Of a stretch of 64,000 bases of DNA, positions 9,985-20,861 are shown one piece after another. The first letter of the stretch is position 1, and each line of letters opens with the position of its first letter. The notes below the pieces were generated by a model. That model ran no database searches. It was not told where the DNA came from and worked only from the letters and a program-made list of their open reading frames with translations. This stretch comes from Aricia agestis (taxonomy: Eukaryota; Arthropoda; Insecta; Lepidoptera; Lycaenidae). Where the stretch lies: assembly GCF_905147365.1 (NCBI RefSeq), contig NC_056428.1, forward strand, positions 41,459,001-41,523,000. The letters are read 5' to 3'. Both the position numbers and the translations under genes were made by a program.

Positions 9985-10445
9985 GTCTTTTTTCTGAACA
10001 AAGATTGGTCAGTTCGAGATCTTGTTGAGATTCGGGTCGAGATCTTGGTCGCGAATCAAGATTTTCGGGATTTTCAATATTGAGCAAAATAATTGAAAAA
10101 ATGCGTGTTTTGCTGCAAATTAATAGAAACCAATATTTTAATGATTTAATATTAAATGCATATAGGTTCTATTTCCACGGACTAAAAAGTGCGTCACAGA
10201 TAGTCCGTCGTCTGCGCTTACCTGTCTACTATATTATATACCCTTAAATCTGTGGTTCGCTATTTCCAGCGCAGGTATGAACAGTCTGAAAATCTCGAAA
10301 TCTTGTTACAATCTTGGACTATTTTGTCAAGATCGCGAACAGGATTTCGAAATTCAGGATTGATGGCTTTCAAGATTGAATCTTGGAAAATCACACAAGA
10401 TCTTGGTGGAATCTTGATCTAGCAAAATCAAGATTGCATTCCCTA
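9985..10445. mobile_element. Word-array element (GATCTTG/CAAGATC), right end preserved
   Basis: Repeated CGAGATCTTG, CAAGATTTTC, AATCTTG and AAGATCTTGG words occur at both sides of the block. The right end, read inward, is TAGGGAATGCAATCTTG, the same outer phrase as the element at 27828. The left end is degraded and no duplication is seen. hAT membership is inferred from the TAGGG terminus. Confidence 0.55.
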
Positions 10446-10483
10446 GATACACACGCATATGTTAAATGAAAAAAAAAATTGTT

Positions 10484-10722
10484 ATGTTTCAGTTGTACCT
10501 ATGGGGACCCCTAAAATTTTTAATAGTTTTACCATTTTTATATCAAAATCTTAATGCGGTTCACAGACTACACCAAGTTTCAATAGTATAGCTCTTATAG
10601 TTTCGGAGAAAAGTGGCTGTGACATACGGACGGACAGACAGACAGACAGATAGACAGACAGACAGACATGACGAATCTATAAGGGTTCCGTTTTTGCCAT
10701 TTGGCGACGGAAACCTAAAAAC
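10484..10722 (+). repeat. Lepidopteran dispersed repeat with (GACA)n
   Basis: GTTTCAGTTGTACCTATGGGG, CAAGTTTCAATAGTATAG, a GACAGACA run (10630..10668), then CGAATCTATAAGGGTTCCG and GGAAACCTAAAAACGG. A relative lies inverted at 23780..24112. Confidence 0.65.
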
Positions 10723-10727
10723 GGGGA

Positions 10728-11543
10728 AAATTATTTGAAAGGGCTTATTTGAACGCGCTAATCTCAGGAACTACTGGTCCGATTTGAAAAATTCTTTTAG
10801 TGAGAGATAGCCCATTTATCGAGAAAGGCTATATATACTATTTTATCACCTAAGGCTAATAGGAGCGAAGAAATAGAGGAAAATGTCGAAATAATCGGCC
10901 AAGTGCGAGTTGGACTCGGTTTCCATACCCGTAAAAAATGTGTTTTTTGTTTGGGAGCCCTCCTTTATTATTTAATGTATTAAAATTTTATTATTTATTA
11001 TTATTATTAAAGTACAAAATATATAATTAAGAATATTGTGAGTATTTCAAGTGCCTACCTGCTATCATTATTGATTACGAGCAAAAAAGGCCAAAAAAAT
11101 CACGTTTGTTGTATGACAGCCCCACTTAATTATTTATTTTATTTTGTTTTTAGTATTTGTTGTTATAGCCGCAACAGATATACACAGTCTTTGAAATTGT
11201 CAGAAGTCTAGCTATAGCGGTTCTTGAGATATAGCCTAGAGACAGACAGACGGACAGACAGACAGACGGGCGGACAGACGGACAGACAGACATCGTAGTC
11301 TTAGTAGTAGGGTCCATTTTTACCCTTTGGGTACGGAACCCTAAAAATGGAGGAAATTATTTAAAATTGTTTACTATCTTAAGAAACTACTATCTAGAGC
11401 AATTTTTATGTTATTTGGCACACATGAAGATAGACCAAGTGAAAGGACATGGTTTTCTTTTTTTGCGGAAAAATGTACGGCTTCCGTGACATTCTTAAAT
11501 TACGCGGGCGAAGCCACGCGGAATTTCTATAGTAATATACTAG
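10728..11543 (+). mobile_element. Helitron-like non-autonomous element, interrupted
   Basis: GGGCTTATTTGAACGCGCTA, CTCAGGAACTACTGGTCCG and AATAGAGGAAAATG match 52019..52356 and, inverted, 18221..18485. It resumes after the insertion at 10893..11347 and reaches ATGTACGGCTTCCGTGACAT and the hairpin-bearing GCGGGCGAAGCCACGCGG. Helitron assignment rests on the hairpin plus CTAG end seen in the better copies. Confidence 0.6.
10893..11347 (+). repeat. CGGCCAAGTGCGAG repeat, near full length, nested
   Basis: It starts AATCGGCCAAGTGCGAGTTG and ends CCCTTTGGGTACGGAACCCT. Internal modules are GGGAGCCCTCC, GTTGTTATAGCCGCAACAG, CAGAAGTCTAGCTATAGCGG and a (GACA)n run at 11241..11292. It sits inside the Helitron-like element. 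The family is widespread in Lepidoptera; its replicative class is not evident from sequence. Confidence 0.8.
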
Positions 11544-11571
11544 ATTCTATAGTATAGAATCTAGTATATTA
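11533..11571. repeat. 17-bp perfect snap-back hairpin
   Basis: TAATATACTAGATTCTA (11533..11549), loop TAGTA, then its exact complement (11555..11571). It begins at the CTAG end of the Helitron-like element, so the fold-back may have formed from that terminus. Confidence 0.85.
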
Positions 11572-11649
11572 TACAAAAAAATCGACTTTATATTTCTCCC
11601 ATACATAACGCTAATTTCATATGTAAGGACCTAATACATAATTATTAAT

Positions 11650-11735
11650 TCGTTGGCTTCCATACAAAAAACACAATTTTTTAGACTATTTTTGCTATAA
11701 TATAATGGTACGGAACCCTTCATGCGCTTGAATGG
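11650..11735 (-). repeat. Fragment of the CGGCCAAGTGCGAG repeat
   Basis: CTTCCATACAAAAAACACAA, TTTTTGCT and GGTACGGAACCCTTCATGCGC match the start of the family in reverse. Confidence 0.6.
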
Positions 11736-11739
11736 TGCG

Positions 11740-12598
11740 AAGGATTTTATATCCCTTTTAAAATGAAATAACCAACGCAAAGCCTTGACTTCGATTCCTG
11801 TACAACAATTTCCTATGACATTATTACCTTCTATTCAGCGATATGTAAGGGACGGAAGTCGCAATAGTTGCAGTTGTGTAGTTTTGCAAATATTTTGCCT
11901 GCAGGAGCATCCTCTATATGCTCCCGCAAATGCCCGAGCGGGTAGTAAAATGTGCGCGTAACCGACCAGTGAACCCGCAATGCGTATCCGCATTTCCAAC
12001 AACCAGTAGTAAAACAAATGCTCGCGCCCCAAACACATTTTGTGTTTGCTCGAAAAATGTACAAAATGTTGTTGAATCTCCGTGTTTCAACGGAATGTCC
12101 GTAGCTAACTTTGCCTGGACTTAATCAAAAGGTGGTGTTGAAATAGTGCGCCTATTCCTCTCCTTCGCTGGTGCCTCTGTCAGCGGCAACGGCACGTTCC
12201 CAGGACTTTGTGACGCAGGCTGCTGCGTAACCCTCCCCCTCCCTCTGTTGGGTGACCATTTATTTCTTTGATCGGAATCAACAAGGTGTTGTTTCCGATC
12301 AAAGAGCGTAGTCTCAAAGTGTCTTTGCGCCTTGTTAACTCGATATATTCCTTTGACTACACGAGGCGGGTAATGGAGTAACTGGAATCCGTGCTGACGA
12401 TGCAATAACCTTGACCTTCGCCGCACGCTATCAGCGCCCGCCCGCGCCCGCCACCCGACATGTCGTGCTGAACCTCCTTTCAATTAATTTATTCGTGCAC
12501 AAAATAAATACAACGTGCAGTTCAACTTAATCGCAACAAAGTAAAATGGGGCTCTTGAAGCGCAGCGCATCTATTCTCATTAAAATATTTTATTTTTT
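11740..12598. other. Unassigned region with open frames of doubtful meaning
   Basis: Minus-strand frames at 11831..12064 and 12121..12483 have no recognised domain. They overlap plus-strand frames, so I do not call genes. A stem of 12 bp (CTTTGATCGGAA 12266..12277 with TTCCGATCAAAG 12293..12304) is visible. Confidence 0.35.
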
Positions 12599-12929
12599 AC
12601 AAAAAATTAAAACCGACTTCCAAGGTAATTTTCCCTATCTAATAGAGCCTTTTTCCGAATTCGCCTAAAACTCTACTATTTCTGTTTTCAATCTTCATCA
12701 TTTTGAAGTTGGTACCAGATAGCTGAATCTTCAGTCTGCCTGAATATTTGAAACTTTTGAAACTGGCACCAACTTCAAAATTATGAAGATTGAGTACAGA
12801 AATAGTTGAGTTTTAGCCGAATTCGGAAAAAGGCACTATTAGATAGGAATAATTATTTAATACTTTTTAGTTCATATTATAAGGATGTTATTATTGTTTT
12901 ACCTTGAAAGTCGGTTTTAATTTTTTGTT
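12599..12929. mobile_element. Foldback MITE ending AACCGACTT, uninterrupted copy
   Basis: The two halves are inverted copies: ACAAAAAATTAAAACCGACTT at the left, AAGTCGGTTTTAATTTTTTGT at the right. TTTTTCCGAATTCG and CAATCTTCATCATTTTGAAG mirror across the centre near 12765. The same element, split by an insertion, is at 36663..37699, so this copy supplies the empty site for that insertion. Confidence 0.85.
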
Positions 12930-13025
12930 AAAAATAATAATTTCACTCTTTTTAATTATCTAGTAAACCATCGCGTCATATCGCCTACTATACTACAGAA
13001 CTCTATTCTGTCCACTCTGACTCTA

Positions 13026-13072
13026 CGGCCGCCCGTGGCCGCTTGTGGCTGCTCGTGGCCGCTGGCGGCCGC
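13026..13072. repeat. Short GGCCGC-type tandem array
   Basis: Five to six units of roughly 10 bp (CGGCCGCCCGT, GGCCGCTTGT, GGCTGCTCGT, GGCCGCTGG). It is GC-rich against an AT-rich background. Confidence 0.6.
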
Positions 13073-13197
13073 GATTTTCAAACGATACTATGTATTACAA
13101 TAATAAAGATAAAGTTTAAAATCATAATAAGACACTGAAAGTGCTCGCCTCGCCCCTGCCATTCCGGTGTGGCGCGGCTCTTAATCTATGTGTCTTA

Positions 13198-13472
13198 GAA
13201 ACACACTAGGCTGAATTACGCCGGCGTAAATTCCGCGAACGCGATGGACGACACTATGCCGAAATTCCGTCGCGAGCCGAACTTCAGTTGAGCCGAGTCG
13301 AGTGTAAAGTTCGGCAGCGATTCGGCGGTAATGTTCAAGTTCGGCTCGCGACGGAATTTCGGCATAAGTTACTGTGTGTCGTTCATCGCGTTCCGTCCGT
13401 ATTTTGTATTAGTTTGAAACGCGCCGTAAACGCGGCGGAATTTACGCTGGCGTAATTCAGCCTAGTGTGTTT
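13198..13472. mobile_element. GC-rich foldback MITE
   Basis: AAACACACTAGGCTGAATTA at the left is mirrored by TAATTCAGCCTAGTGTGTTT at the right. GCCGAAATTCCGTCGCGAGC is mirrored by GCTCGCGACGGAATTTCGGC. The arms exceed 80 bp with small unpaired parts. The target duplication is not clear. Confidence 0.85.
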
Positions 13473-13966
13473 AGACACTAACAGATTAAAATTGTATAAA
13501 CATTAAACTTACATAGGAATTCGATCTGTATATGTATGGTAATAAGGTGCAAAATCGTGTAAATATAAATAAAAATACGATTACGAAGTATTTTTTACTC
13601 ATAAATGCGATTGTGTTTCTTATTCTATTACTATGTAGATTGTTATTCAGTTTCCTTTCAATTTATACTAGTGCAATTAGTGTATTATCGAAGCAACTTA
13701 CTTCTCAGAAGAAATGTCAAATGTGTGCCTTACGCTCTGGAGTTAAGGTTGAATTTGTTATGTTCAATTTTGGTGACATTGGTGATGGTGACCCTGAGGT
13801 GGTAATGATGATGATGAATGTAATTTGCATAGTAGCATATGCTTTCAGTTCGTAAAACAACGCCGAAACCACCAAACTTGTATCTATTAGGAATCTGGGG
13901 TTCTCTTAGTATCTTCGGAACCGTAGTATTCCTTGGTGCTAAATCTTGCGTTTTGGTAGCATATGC

Positions 13967-14310
13967 TTATTTTTTTTTATGAAATAAGTGGGCAAACGAG
14001 CAAACGGGTCACCTGATGGAAAGCAACTTCCGTCGCCCATGGACACTCGTAGCATCAGAAGAGCGGCAAGTGCGTTGCCGGCCTTTTAAGAGGGAATAGG
14101 GTAATAGGGGAGGGTAGAGAAGGGAAGGGAAGGGAATAGTTGAGGGTAGGGAAGGAAATAGGGTAGGGGTTAGGGGATTGGGCCTCCGGTAAACTCACTC
14201 ACTCGGCGAAACACAGCGCAAGCGCTGTTTCACGCTGGTTTTCTGTGAGAACGTGGTATTTATCCGGTCGAGCCGGCCCATTCGTGCCGAAGCATGGCTC
14301 TCCCACGCTT
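13967..14310 (-). mobile_element. Lepidopteran SINE with CCCTAY-rich middle, full copy
   Basis: Read on the minus strand it opens GTGGGAGAGCCATGCTTCGG, has GGCTCGACCGG (like a B box), CGTTCTCACAG, GCGCTTGCGCTGTG, a CCCTAYYCCCTT tract, AAAAGGCCGGCAACGCAC, CTTTCCATCAGGTGACCCG, TTTGCTCGTTTGCCC and an A-rich tail. GCTTA on both sides (near 13957 and 14306) may be the target duplication. Other copies are at 31013, 41072, 62664 and in pieces at 27525. Confidence 0.75.
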
Positions 14311-14346
14311 AGGATACTTCTCATTAAACCAAAATCACCATATGTT

Positions 14347-14563
14347 TCCATATAAATTTTGAGGAGTTCCGTCGATTACTCCTGGATCCCATCATCAGGT
14401 CACCATTTTTGTGAACATGGTACCAAATTGGGGTGAAACCTAATAAAAGAAAATAAAAAATTTTTAAAATCGGTTCTCAAACGGCGGAGTAATCGTTGAA
14501 CATACAAAAAAAAAAAAAAACTCCACAGCCGAACATATAACTTTTTGGAAGTCGGTTAAAAAT
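14347..14563 (-). repeat. AACCGACTTCC repeat, minus orientation
   Basis: It ends TTTTTGGAAGTCGGTTAAAAA and contains CGATTACTCCTGGATCCCAT, TTGAACATAC and a 15-base A run. It is a common lepidopteran repeat, truncated on its left. Confidence 0.65.
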
Positions 14564-15725
14564 GTTTCGACGTGTGCATTGGGTGCTCTTAAACTGCACG
14601 ACTTGTCTAATTTGTTTCAGTAAGTAAGCGACAAATATTTCGTCGCTTACTTACTTTATACCTCGATCGGGAATCGCAGACACAATAGATTTTTAATTGT
14701 TGTGCGACAGCCGGGTGCCGCTTGGGGATTGATGGGTTAAAGGGCGATGTTAAGTCGAGTACGACTCAAGTGCAGTCGGTGCCTCAACGGTGTAAAGCTA
14801 ATAAAGGAAAACTTTTAATTGGAAGTATTCGAACGACGAGCGACGTCGAAGTTACATTTTCATGAGAACCACACTTTAATAAACTGAATAAGTATAAGCT
14901 CCATGGGTGATGCACTTCGTGAAGCTATCAGCTCATAAGTGTCGCCATCGTGCATGCTATTAACTTTCAAAGGATAGGAAATAGCTTAAAGATCAAAGTG
15001 AGGACATTTACACGAGTGCAATTTTCTCTAATATGACTTCCAGTGTTTACTACGGCTCTAGTAGCTAATGTCTGTATCATTGTCACCAGTAATTATCACT
15101 AGAACTAATAACGCAGGAAATAGGAAGCGAAGCAGTTATAATTGTAGGAAAACAGTTAAAAACTTAGTTTGTAGCGATTAATTGTGGGTACGACGGCCGG
15201 TTGGCTGGTGAGTTATTAATGCGATAGATCAAAGAGCAAATGTGTCGCTTTGCAATAGTTGAAAAACTTCATAACTACTACTTTTGTGAAGTTGTGTGTT
15301 TTGCGCTACTTACCTTGTGTATTAATTAATAGTTTCCAATATTAATAACCGACAAAACCATTAGTAACCAACTCGTTGACATTCGCTTGGTAGTAAAGAC
15401 TTTTGGAAACTTCCCAACCCTCAACCCAGTGATAATCAAAATAAGTAGTTAAATAAGTCATTTATGATAGGAATTTGTATGATTGGTAGGACTGATTTAC
15501 ACATGGTGCTGGTCAGCTGGGTCCTGGTCAAGTTGGCCTTAAAAACTCTATATTATTATTAATATCGGATCCATCCCGCACTCTCAGAGCGTCCGCGTCC
15601 ATATTATCGTTTGTACGTTAACTAACAGGTATTCTCCAATCTTGCCAAACGTGATTGAACTATCCACGTAAAAGTTTTATTTCGCTTTTGAAATATTTCT
15701 CCCCTTCAAACCTGAGTCAATGTTT
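14564..15725. other. Low-repeat stretch, no gene seen
   Basis: No recognised repeat, RNA or coding similarity. It is the first part of the longest repeat-poor stretch in the window (14.6-17.7 kb) and so the most likely single-copy intergenic or intronic DNA. Confidence 0.4.
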
Positions 15726-15763
15726 GATTTGGTGCTGTATCTTATGAGATACAGCACCAAATC
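15726..15763. repeat. 17-bp perfect snap-back hairpin, loop TATG
   Basis: GATTTGGTGCTGTATCT, loop TATG, AGATACAGCACCAAATC. It lies one base from the next, larger hairpin. Confidence 0.9.
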
Positions 15764-15764
15764 A

Positions 15765-15852
15765 TACTAGCTAGATATCCGTATCTGATAAAAATCTCCT
15801 GTGCTATATGTAGCACAGGAGATTTTTATCAGATACGGATATCTAGCTAGTA
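15765..15852. repeat. 42-bp perfect snap-back hairpin, loop TATG
   Basis: Arms 15765..15806 and 15811..15852 are exact complements over 42 bp (outer end TACTAGCTAGATATCC, inner end CTCCTGTGCTA), with the same 4-base loop TATG as its neighbour. No transposon termini are seen around it. Confidence 0.95.
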
Positions 15853-17708
15853 ACTTCAGGTGGTACTGGGATATATTGGACAATAATTCCTTTTAAAATT
15901 AACAGCACAAGATCAATTTAAACTTATTAAACGTCCTGTTTTGAAACAAATTATTATCTGTATAAAATAATATTATTCGATTGAAAATACAAATTACCCC
16001 GCAGATTACACGTGGCGACAGGAGTAATTAGTTCTGTCGCTGATATTCCGTTCGCCGCGGAAAATTGGTGTTAGTTAGTAGTTCACTATGATGAAATTCG
16101 AAAAAGCGTTCCAAACAAACTTTACACCGGCTTGTATCGAAAACTAATTACGAATGCAAATAACCTTTTCCATACCTACGTAAAGTTGTCATATAGGTAT
16201 ATGGTGAATTTTTTTTATTAAAACATACAAATGTTGAAAATAGCATAGAGGAACATTTACATCTAAATTAGATGTTCATGTAGATACAAACGTGACGAAG
16301 GTCCAGGCTCTACTTTCAACGTGGCGTCATATTCACATGCACATTATATACGTCGTCTGACGTCGAAAACTTTATGACGAATTGTAACAAAGCGGGAAAG
16401 TTTCACACTTGAGCAACACTGCGAGAAATGACAATAACGCCATATCATCACAGCTTGAATATTAAAACCTTGTTAACAGCTCCTACGTTTGTAGTAAAAG
16501 TGCTTCGCTTGAATTGCTGATCATGATTTTTATTATTATATCCCTTTCCTTTTGGGTTATATTTTTTGTAGATCCTATGACAGCTTTGCCCATGTGTACA
16601 CTGTATCCCTGATATCATTTAACAAAGTTGTAGGCGCGGGGAATGTATCTTTCAAGAAGCATTGTTATGACTTATGAGTTATTATAATAAAAGGTGGAAA
16701 GAGACAAATAGGCGAAGCGATTCCTTCCGGTGGCGAAAGCCAATTTCCTCATTGTATTGTGGTTTAGATATTGTAGTTTTCAATTCGTGCAATATATAAA
16801 ATGTATGAAATATGTTTGATACAAAGGATTTTATTTAATTATTATGGAAAGGTTACTTAATAATTATAATATGATAACCGTTAGCCATAATATAAGCTAA
16901 CCCGAAATACCTGTTTATTAAATCTAAATCCGATGTGATGACCACTTCATAACTCGTTGCATCTCAGCCAAAAATAATGTTGCTAGTTGACTAATGTATT
17001 TGCAACTGATTAATGAATTAATATATTATATTGACATTCGTGATAATTGATGAAGTACACACGTTTTGTTTAATGATCTTTAGAACTGATTTCAGGTAAT
17101 AAGGTAATTCATGGAATCCTAGATATTAATAATAATCAATAAATAATCATTAATTAACCCAAGATCAGAACCTACCGATTTAACTGTTAAATCTTGACAT
17201 TGGACCATCTAGTAGCATAAATCAATCGCTCGATCGACAGTAGGCATGTCTCTATGGTCTATTGCCACTCTGTAATCTAAATGTCCTATTACGACTTTCC
17301 TCTGTTACTAAGGTGCCAAATGCCAATGAATATCTGGTTTCATATTGCAGCCCGAAGGCTTTTACGGATTATGGCGTCGACCTTGAGTAGTTAAGCCATT
17401 CAATAATCAGCGGCCGCGTAATATCGAGTCCAAACAAACAATATGATCTGGTCGCCGGCAAAATTCGTGCCAGATCCCCGGAACGTGCCCTAATGACCCG
17501 TTATGCACCTCGGAAATTAAAACATTGCAATTACTTTTATCTGTAAAAGTCTGAGTCAATTCAACTCAGTCAATACTCTGTAATCCCAATTGTACGTAAG
17601 TAGTGTAGTGTAAGCTGTTACGGATATAATATATAATAATTTTGCGTTCAAATTTCACACCGTCTCCATCCGATTTATTAGCTAGTGATGAAAGTATTTA
17701 TTGGGTAC
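15853..17708. other. Low-repeat stretch, no gene seen
   Basis: No ORF with family similarity, no RNA gene and no clear repeat. A region near 17380..17500 is richer in GC (AGCGGCCGCG, GGAACGTGCCC) than its surroundings. Confidence 0.4.
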
Positions 17709-17972
17709 CTTTTAAGGGTTCCGTACCCAAAGGGTATAAACGGGACCCTATTACTGAGACTGCGATGTCTGTCCGTCTGTCTGTCTCCAGGCTATCTCAA
17801 GAACAGCTATCGCTATAGCTAGACTTTTGAAATTTTCAAAGATTGTGAAGAACATAATAAAATATTTTAGGGGGGCTCCCATACAACAAACGTGATTTTT
17901 TAATATTTTATTATAATATTAAATTAAAATAAAAAATTTAATAAAAATTTAAATTTTTGTATGGGAGCCCCA
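17709..17972 (-). repeat. CGGCCAAGTGCGAG repeat, 3' half in reverse
   Basis: TTAAGGGTTCCGTACCCAAA, GACTGCGATGTCTGTCCG and GGGGGGCTCCCATACAACAA. It closes with an inverted GTATGGGAGCCCC at 17960..17972. Confidence 0.75.
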
Positions 17973-18220
17973 TACACTTCATGTGCAATGTCAACAATTG
18001 TATGAACCTTCGTGACTAACCTCGTGGTAAACTAAGTTTGTAACCACTCGGTAAAGTCATTGCACGTGTTTGCATTGTCCTCTTCATTAGGATTATCGAC
18101 AACAAAGGATTAGCTAGTACAAAATCAGCGCCTGTTACAGGCTTTTATCTAATTAAATCGGGGTACTCGTTTGCCGCCACCACCCTCCACCTCCATGTCT
18201 GTTTCATTTTTATTACAGTA

Positions 18221-18485
18221 CTAGATGTTTAAGCCGCGACGCCCGCGTAATTTAATGTCACGGAAACCGTACATATTTTCAAATAATTTCCCCCCGTTTT
18301 TTCCACACTTTCCTCTATTTCTTTGCCATTAGTATAAGCGTGATAAAATATAGCTTGTAGCCTTCCTCGATAAATAGGCTATCTAACACTGAAAGATTTT
18401 TTTTCAAATCGGACCAGTAGCACAGAATATATATTAGTAGTACCAACCAGTAGTTCCTGAGATTAGCGCGCTCAAACGACTTTAT
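18221..18485 (-). mobile_element. Helitron-like element, minus orientation
   Basis: Read on the minus strand it runs GAGCGCGCTAATCTCAGG, CGAGGAAGGCTAC, TTAGGCAAAG-like middle, GTACGGTTTCCGTGAC, then the hairpin CGCGGGCGTCGCGG and terminal CATCTAG followed by T. The 3' hairpin with CTAG|T fits Helitron 3' ends. Confidence 0.65.
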
Positions 18486-18820
18486 TACAATAATTACAAT
18501 AACTTTATTACAAGATTACAATAAATAAATCTTAAAAAAGCCTTAAGGACTAGGTGATTTTTCAATGTTACTTTTAAGTAATTTTTATTATTGGTAGGTA
18601 CAGTAAGACCTCGATATTAATGGCTTTTGGTGATCGTTTTTTTTTTTTATGTTTTTTACAAACAGTTTCGTGTCTCTACAAAATTTGTAGAAACATGAAA
18701 TTGCCGAGAGTTTGAAGAGTAGCAACGATTAATTTTTCCAACGTATCGAATTTCGTGCGTTACTTATACTTGTAATTATAGTTTCAACTAAAGCTCTTAA
18801 ATAGTTATTTTAGAGACTAA

Positions 18821-18938
18821 GGACCTGTTTCACCGCTTCCTGATAAGGCTATCCACCACTTAATTTGACAGATGGAGTATGGAAAATCTGTCAAATAACC
18901 CTATCGGGCACCTTATCAGGAAGCGGTGAAACAGGCCA
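18821..18938. mobile_element. PIF/Harbinger-type foldback MITE
   Basis: GGACCTGTTTCACCGCTTCC at the left is mirrored by GGAAGCGGTGAAACAGGCC at the right, with a short AT-rich centre. TAA flanks both ends (18818..18820 and about 18939..18941), the 3-bp target of PIF/Harbinger elements. The GGNCCTGTTTCACC terminus is typical of that group. Confidence 0.75.
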
Positions 18939-18941
18939 TAA

Positions 18942-19311
18942 GATAAATCATGGATTTACTTTGTTGAATTTAGGAATAATATTTATTCTCTTTGATATAA
19001 AAGTGTATTTGTAGTAAAATAGAGATCGCGAAATAAAAGAGTAAGATTCGTATCTGCAGGTTTAGTTCATAGTTATATTCTGCATGAATCATGCAATGAG
19101 CATAAATTTGCAGTGTCTACGATCTAGATCCGCGTTATCGTGTGATTTCAGATCGCATCGTTGTCGTGCTGTAAGCTTATAAACAAATTAAATGTCACAG
19201 CGCATTTTAGATAGAGCTTTATGTGTCACACGGTATTCAGTTCCTAGAGATGCCATCCTCCATTCCTCCCCAATCTATGTCACTACGATGAGGAAGTTAG
19301 ACATAAAATAA
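18942..19311. other. Stretch with no recognised feature
   Basis: AT-rich DNA without coding or repeat similarity that I can identify. Confidence 0.35.
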
Positions 19312-19641
19312 AATCGGCCGAGTACGAGTCGGACTTGCGGTTCCGTACCGTTAAATAAGGCAAAAATTGTGATTTTGTATTGGAGCGTAGCGTATACGAG
19401 CAAAAAATAGAAAAAAATCACGTTTGTTGTACGGGAGCCCCCCCTTAAATATTTAATTTATTTTGTTTTTAGTATTTGTTGTTATAGCGGCAACAGATTT
19501 ACACAATCTATGAAAATTTCAGAAGTCTAGCTATAACGGTTCTCGAGTTACAGCCTGGACATACACCGACAGACAGACGGACAGACATCGAAGTCTTAGT
19601 AATAGGGTCCCGTTTTTACCCTTTGGGTACGGAACCCTAAA
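19312..19641 (+). repeat. CGGCCAAGTGCGAG repeat, internally shortened
   Basis: AATCGGCCGAGTACGAGTCG at the start, ACGGGAGCCCCCC, GTTGTTATAGCGGCAACAG and CCCTTTGGGTACGGAACCCT at the end. It lacks about 120 bp of the middle found in the copy at 62143. Confidence 0.8.
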
Positions 19642-19664
19642 ACGGTCGCTTTGGAGACTCATAA

Positions 19665-20235
19665 TATTATAAATCATAAAATGATTCATTTTCTAAAAAT
19701 CGCAAAATGGTTACTACTCTCTCTGCTTGCAATGAATTGCAAGCAGAGACTACTAGACTCTTACTACTCTCTCTGCTTACAATGAATTGCAAGCAGAGAC
19801 TACTAGACTCTTACTACTCTCTCTGCTTACAATGAATTGCAAGCAGAGACAACTAGACTCTTACTACTCTCTCTGCTTGTAATTCATTGCAAGCAGAGAG
19901 AGTAGTAAGAGTCTAGTAATAGTTAAGTCCATTGTCCACACTGTGCACTTTCATCTTCAATTTTCGTCATCAACATTCATATTGGAGCAGTCAATAATTG
20001 AATGCCTCAAGGAACGATACGCCAATATTTGTCATTTTTGAAGTTTGGATACGGTCAGAGCCGTCAGAGGGCATGTGTCGCGGACACGCCTCACGTTCGC
20101 TGTTGACTGCGCTATAAGGCATGCCCTTGACGAACAGAAAAAGGCACAGTGTGGACATTCGTCAGTTTGACAGTTTTGACAATTCATTTTCTGAATTGAT
20201 TTGAGAGGAATTTTAAAATTTGACCATGAAGATAT
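19665..20235. repeat. Dispersed repeat carrying an expanded hairpin array
   Basis: AAATGATTCATTTTCTAAAAAT, TCGCAAAATG, TCTGCTTGCAAT and CAGTTTGACAGTTTTGACAATT match 45225..45345 in reverse. In that relative the TGCTTGCAATTCAT piece occurs once; here it has become a tandem array. Confidence 0.65.
19711..19913. repeat. Tandem array of 50-bp hairpin units closed by an inverted unit
   Basis: Units start at 19711, 19761, 19811 and 19861, exactly 50 bp apart. Each opens TTACTACTCTCTCTGCTT and contains the hairpin TCTGCTTRCAA-TGAA-TTGCAAGCAGA. The fourth is reversed in its second half (CAGAGAGAGTAGTAAGAGTC), so the whole array also folds back on itself. Unit-to-unit differences are very few. Confidence 0.9.
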
Positions 20236-20861
20236 GTCAATGTCGTGGGTTTGACATCATCAGAAAGCCATATTTTTGTAGTTTGACAGGAAAACAACTG
20301 CATTGTAATCTAATAGTAGAATCACACTAGAGTGAAAAATAAACCCATCTGCCTCGGGCGTGCATTACACAATTATATTACTCGTATTACAGAATATGGT
20401 CAATTGGTCCACTCAATTGCATTAGCGCACAAAACGCGAACGGGATTATAATTATTATTACAATTTATGATTGCAAAGGCTATTGTTTGCGTTGGGCGGT
20501 GCTGGATAACCACGATTGCAACTATGATCAATGGGCAGCTGTCTACAGTGTACTCGATCGACGTCGATCATGGTGGATAAACTATGCCTTTGGCCGACTC
20601 TCTCTTTTTCGCAAGTTACACGCTTATTTTAGTACTAGGATCTATGGTGTATATGTCGCAGCCGACAGGTCTAAATAGCCGTTCAATCAAACAGCTAGCC
20701 CTTTGACTGAACAGCGCCATTCAATCACACGTCTAGCTTTTATATTGAATATTTTAGTCGCTCAAAACGTGCAACACTACAGCTGATTCAAAAGCCGCCG
20801 TCTAATTGAAGTAGTTCAGCGCGCACCGCTGCGGCGCTAGGTGCGTTTTATCTATACTTTT

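Noticed and set aside
11831..12483. Cys-containing 77-aa and Arg-rich 120-aa minus-strand ORFs
   Set aside because: No recognisable domain, equally open frames on the other strand, and no splice or promoter context. Possibly repeat-derived, but unsupported.
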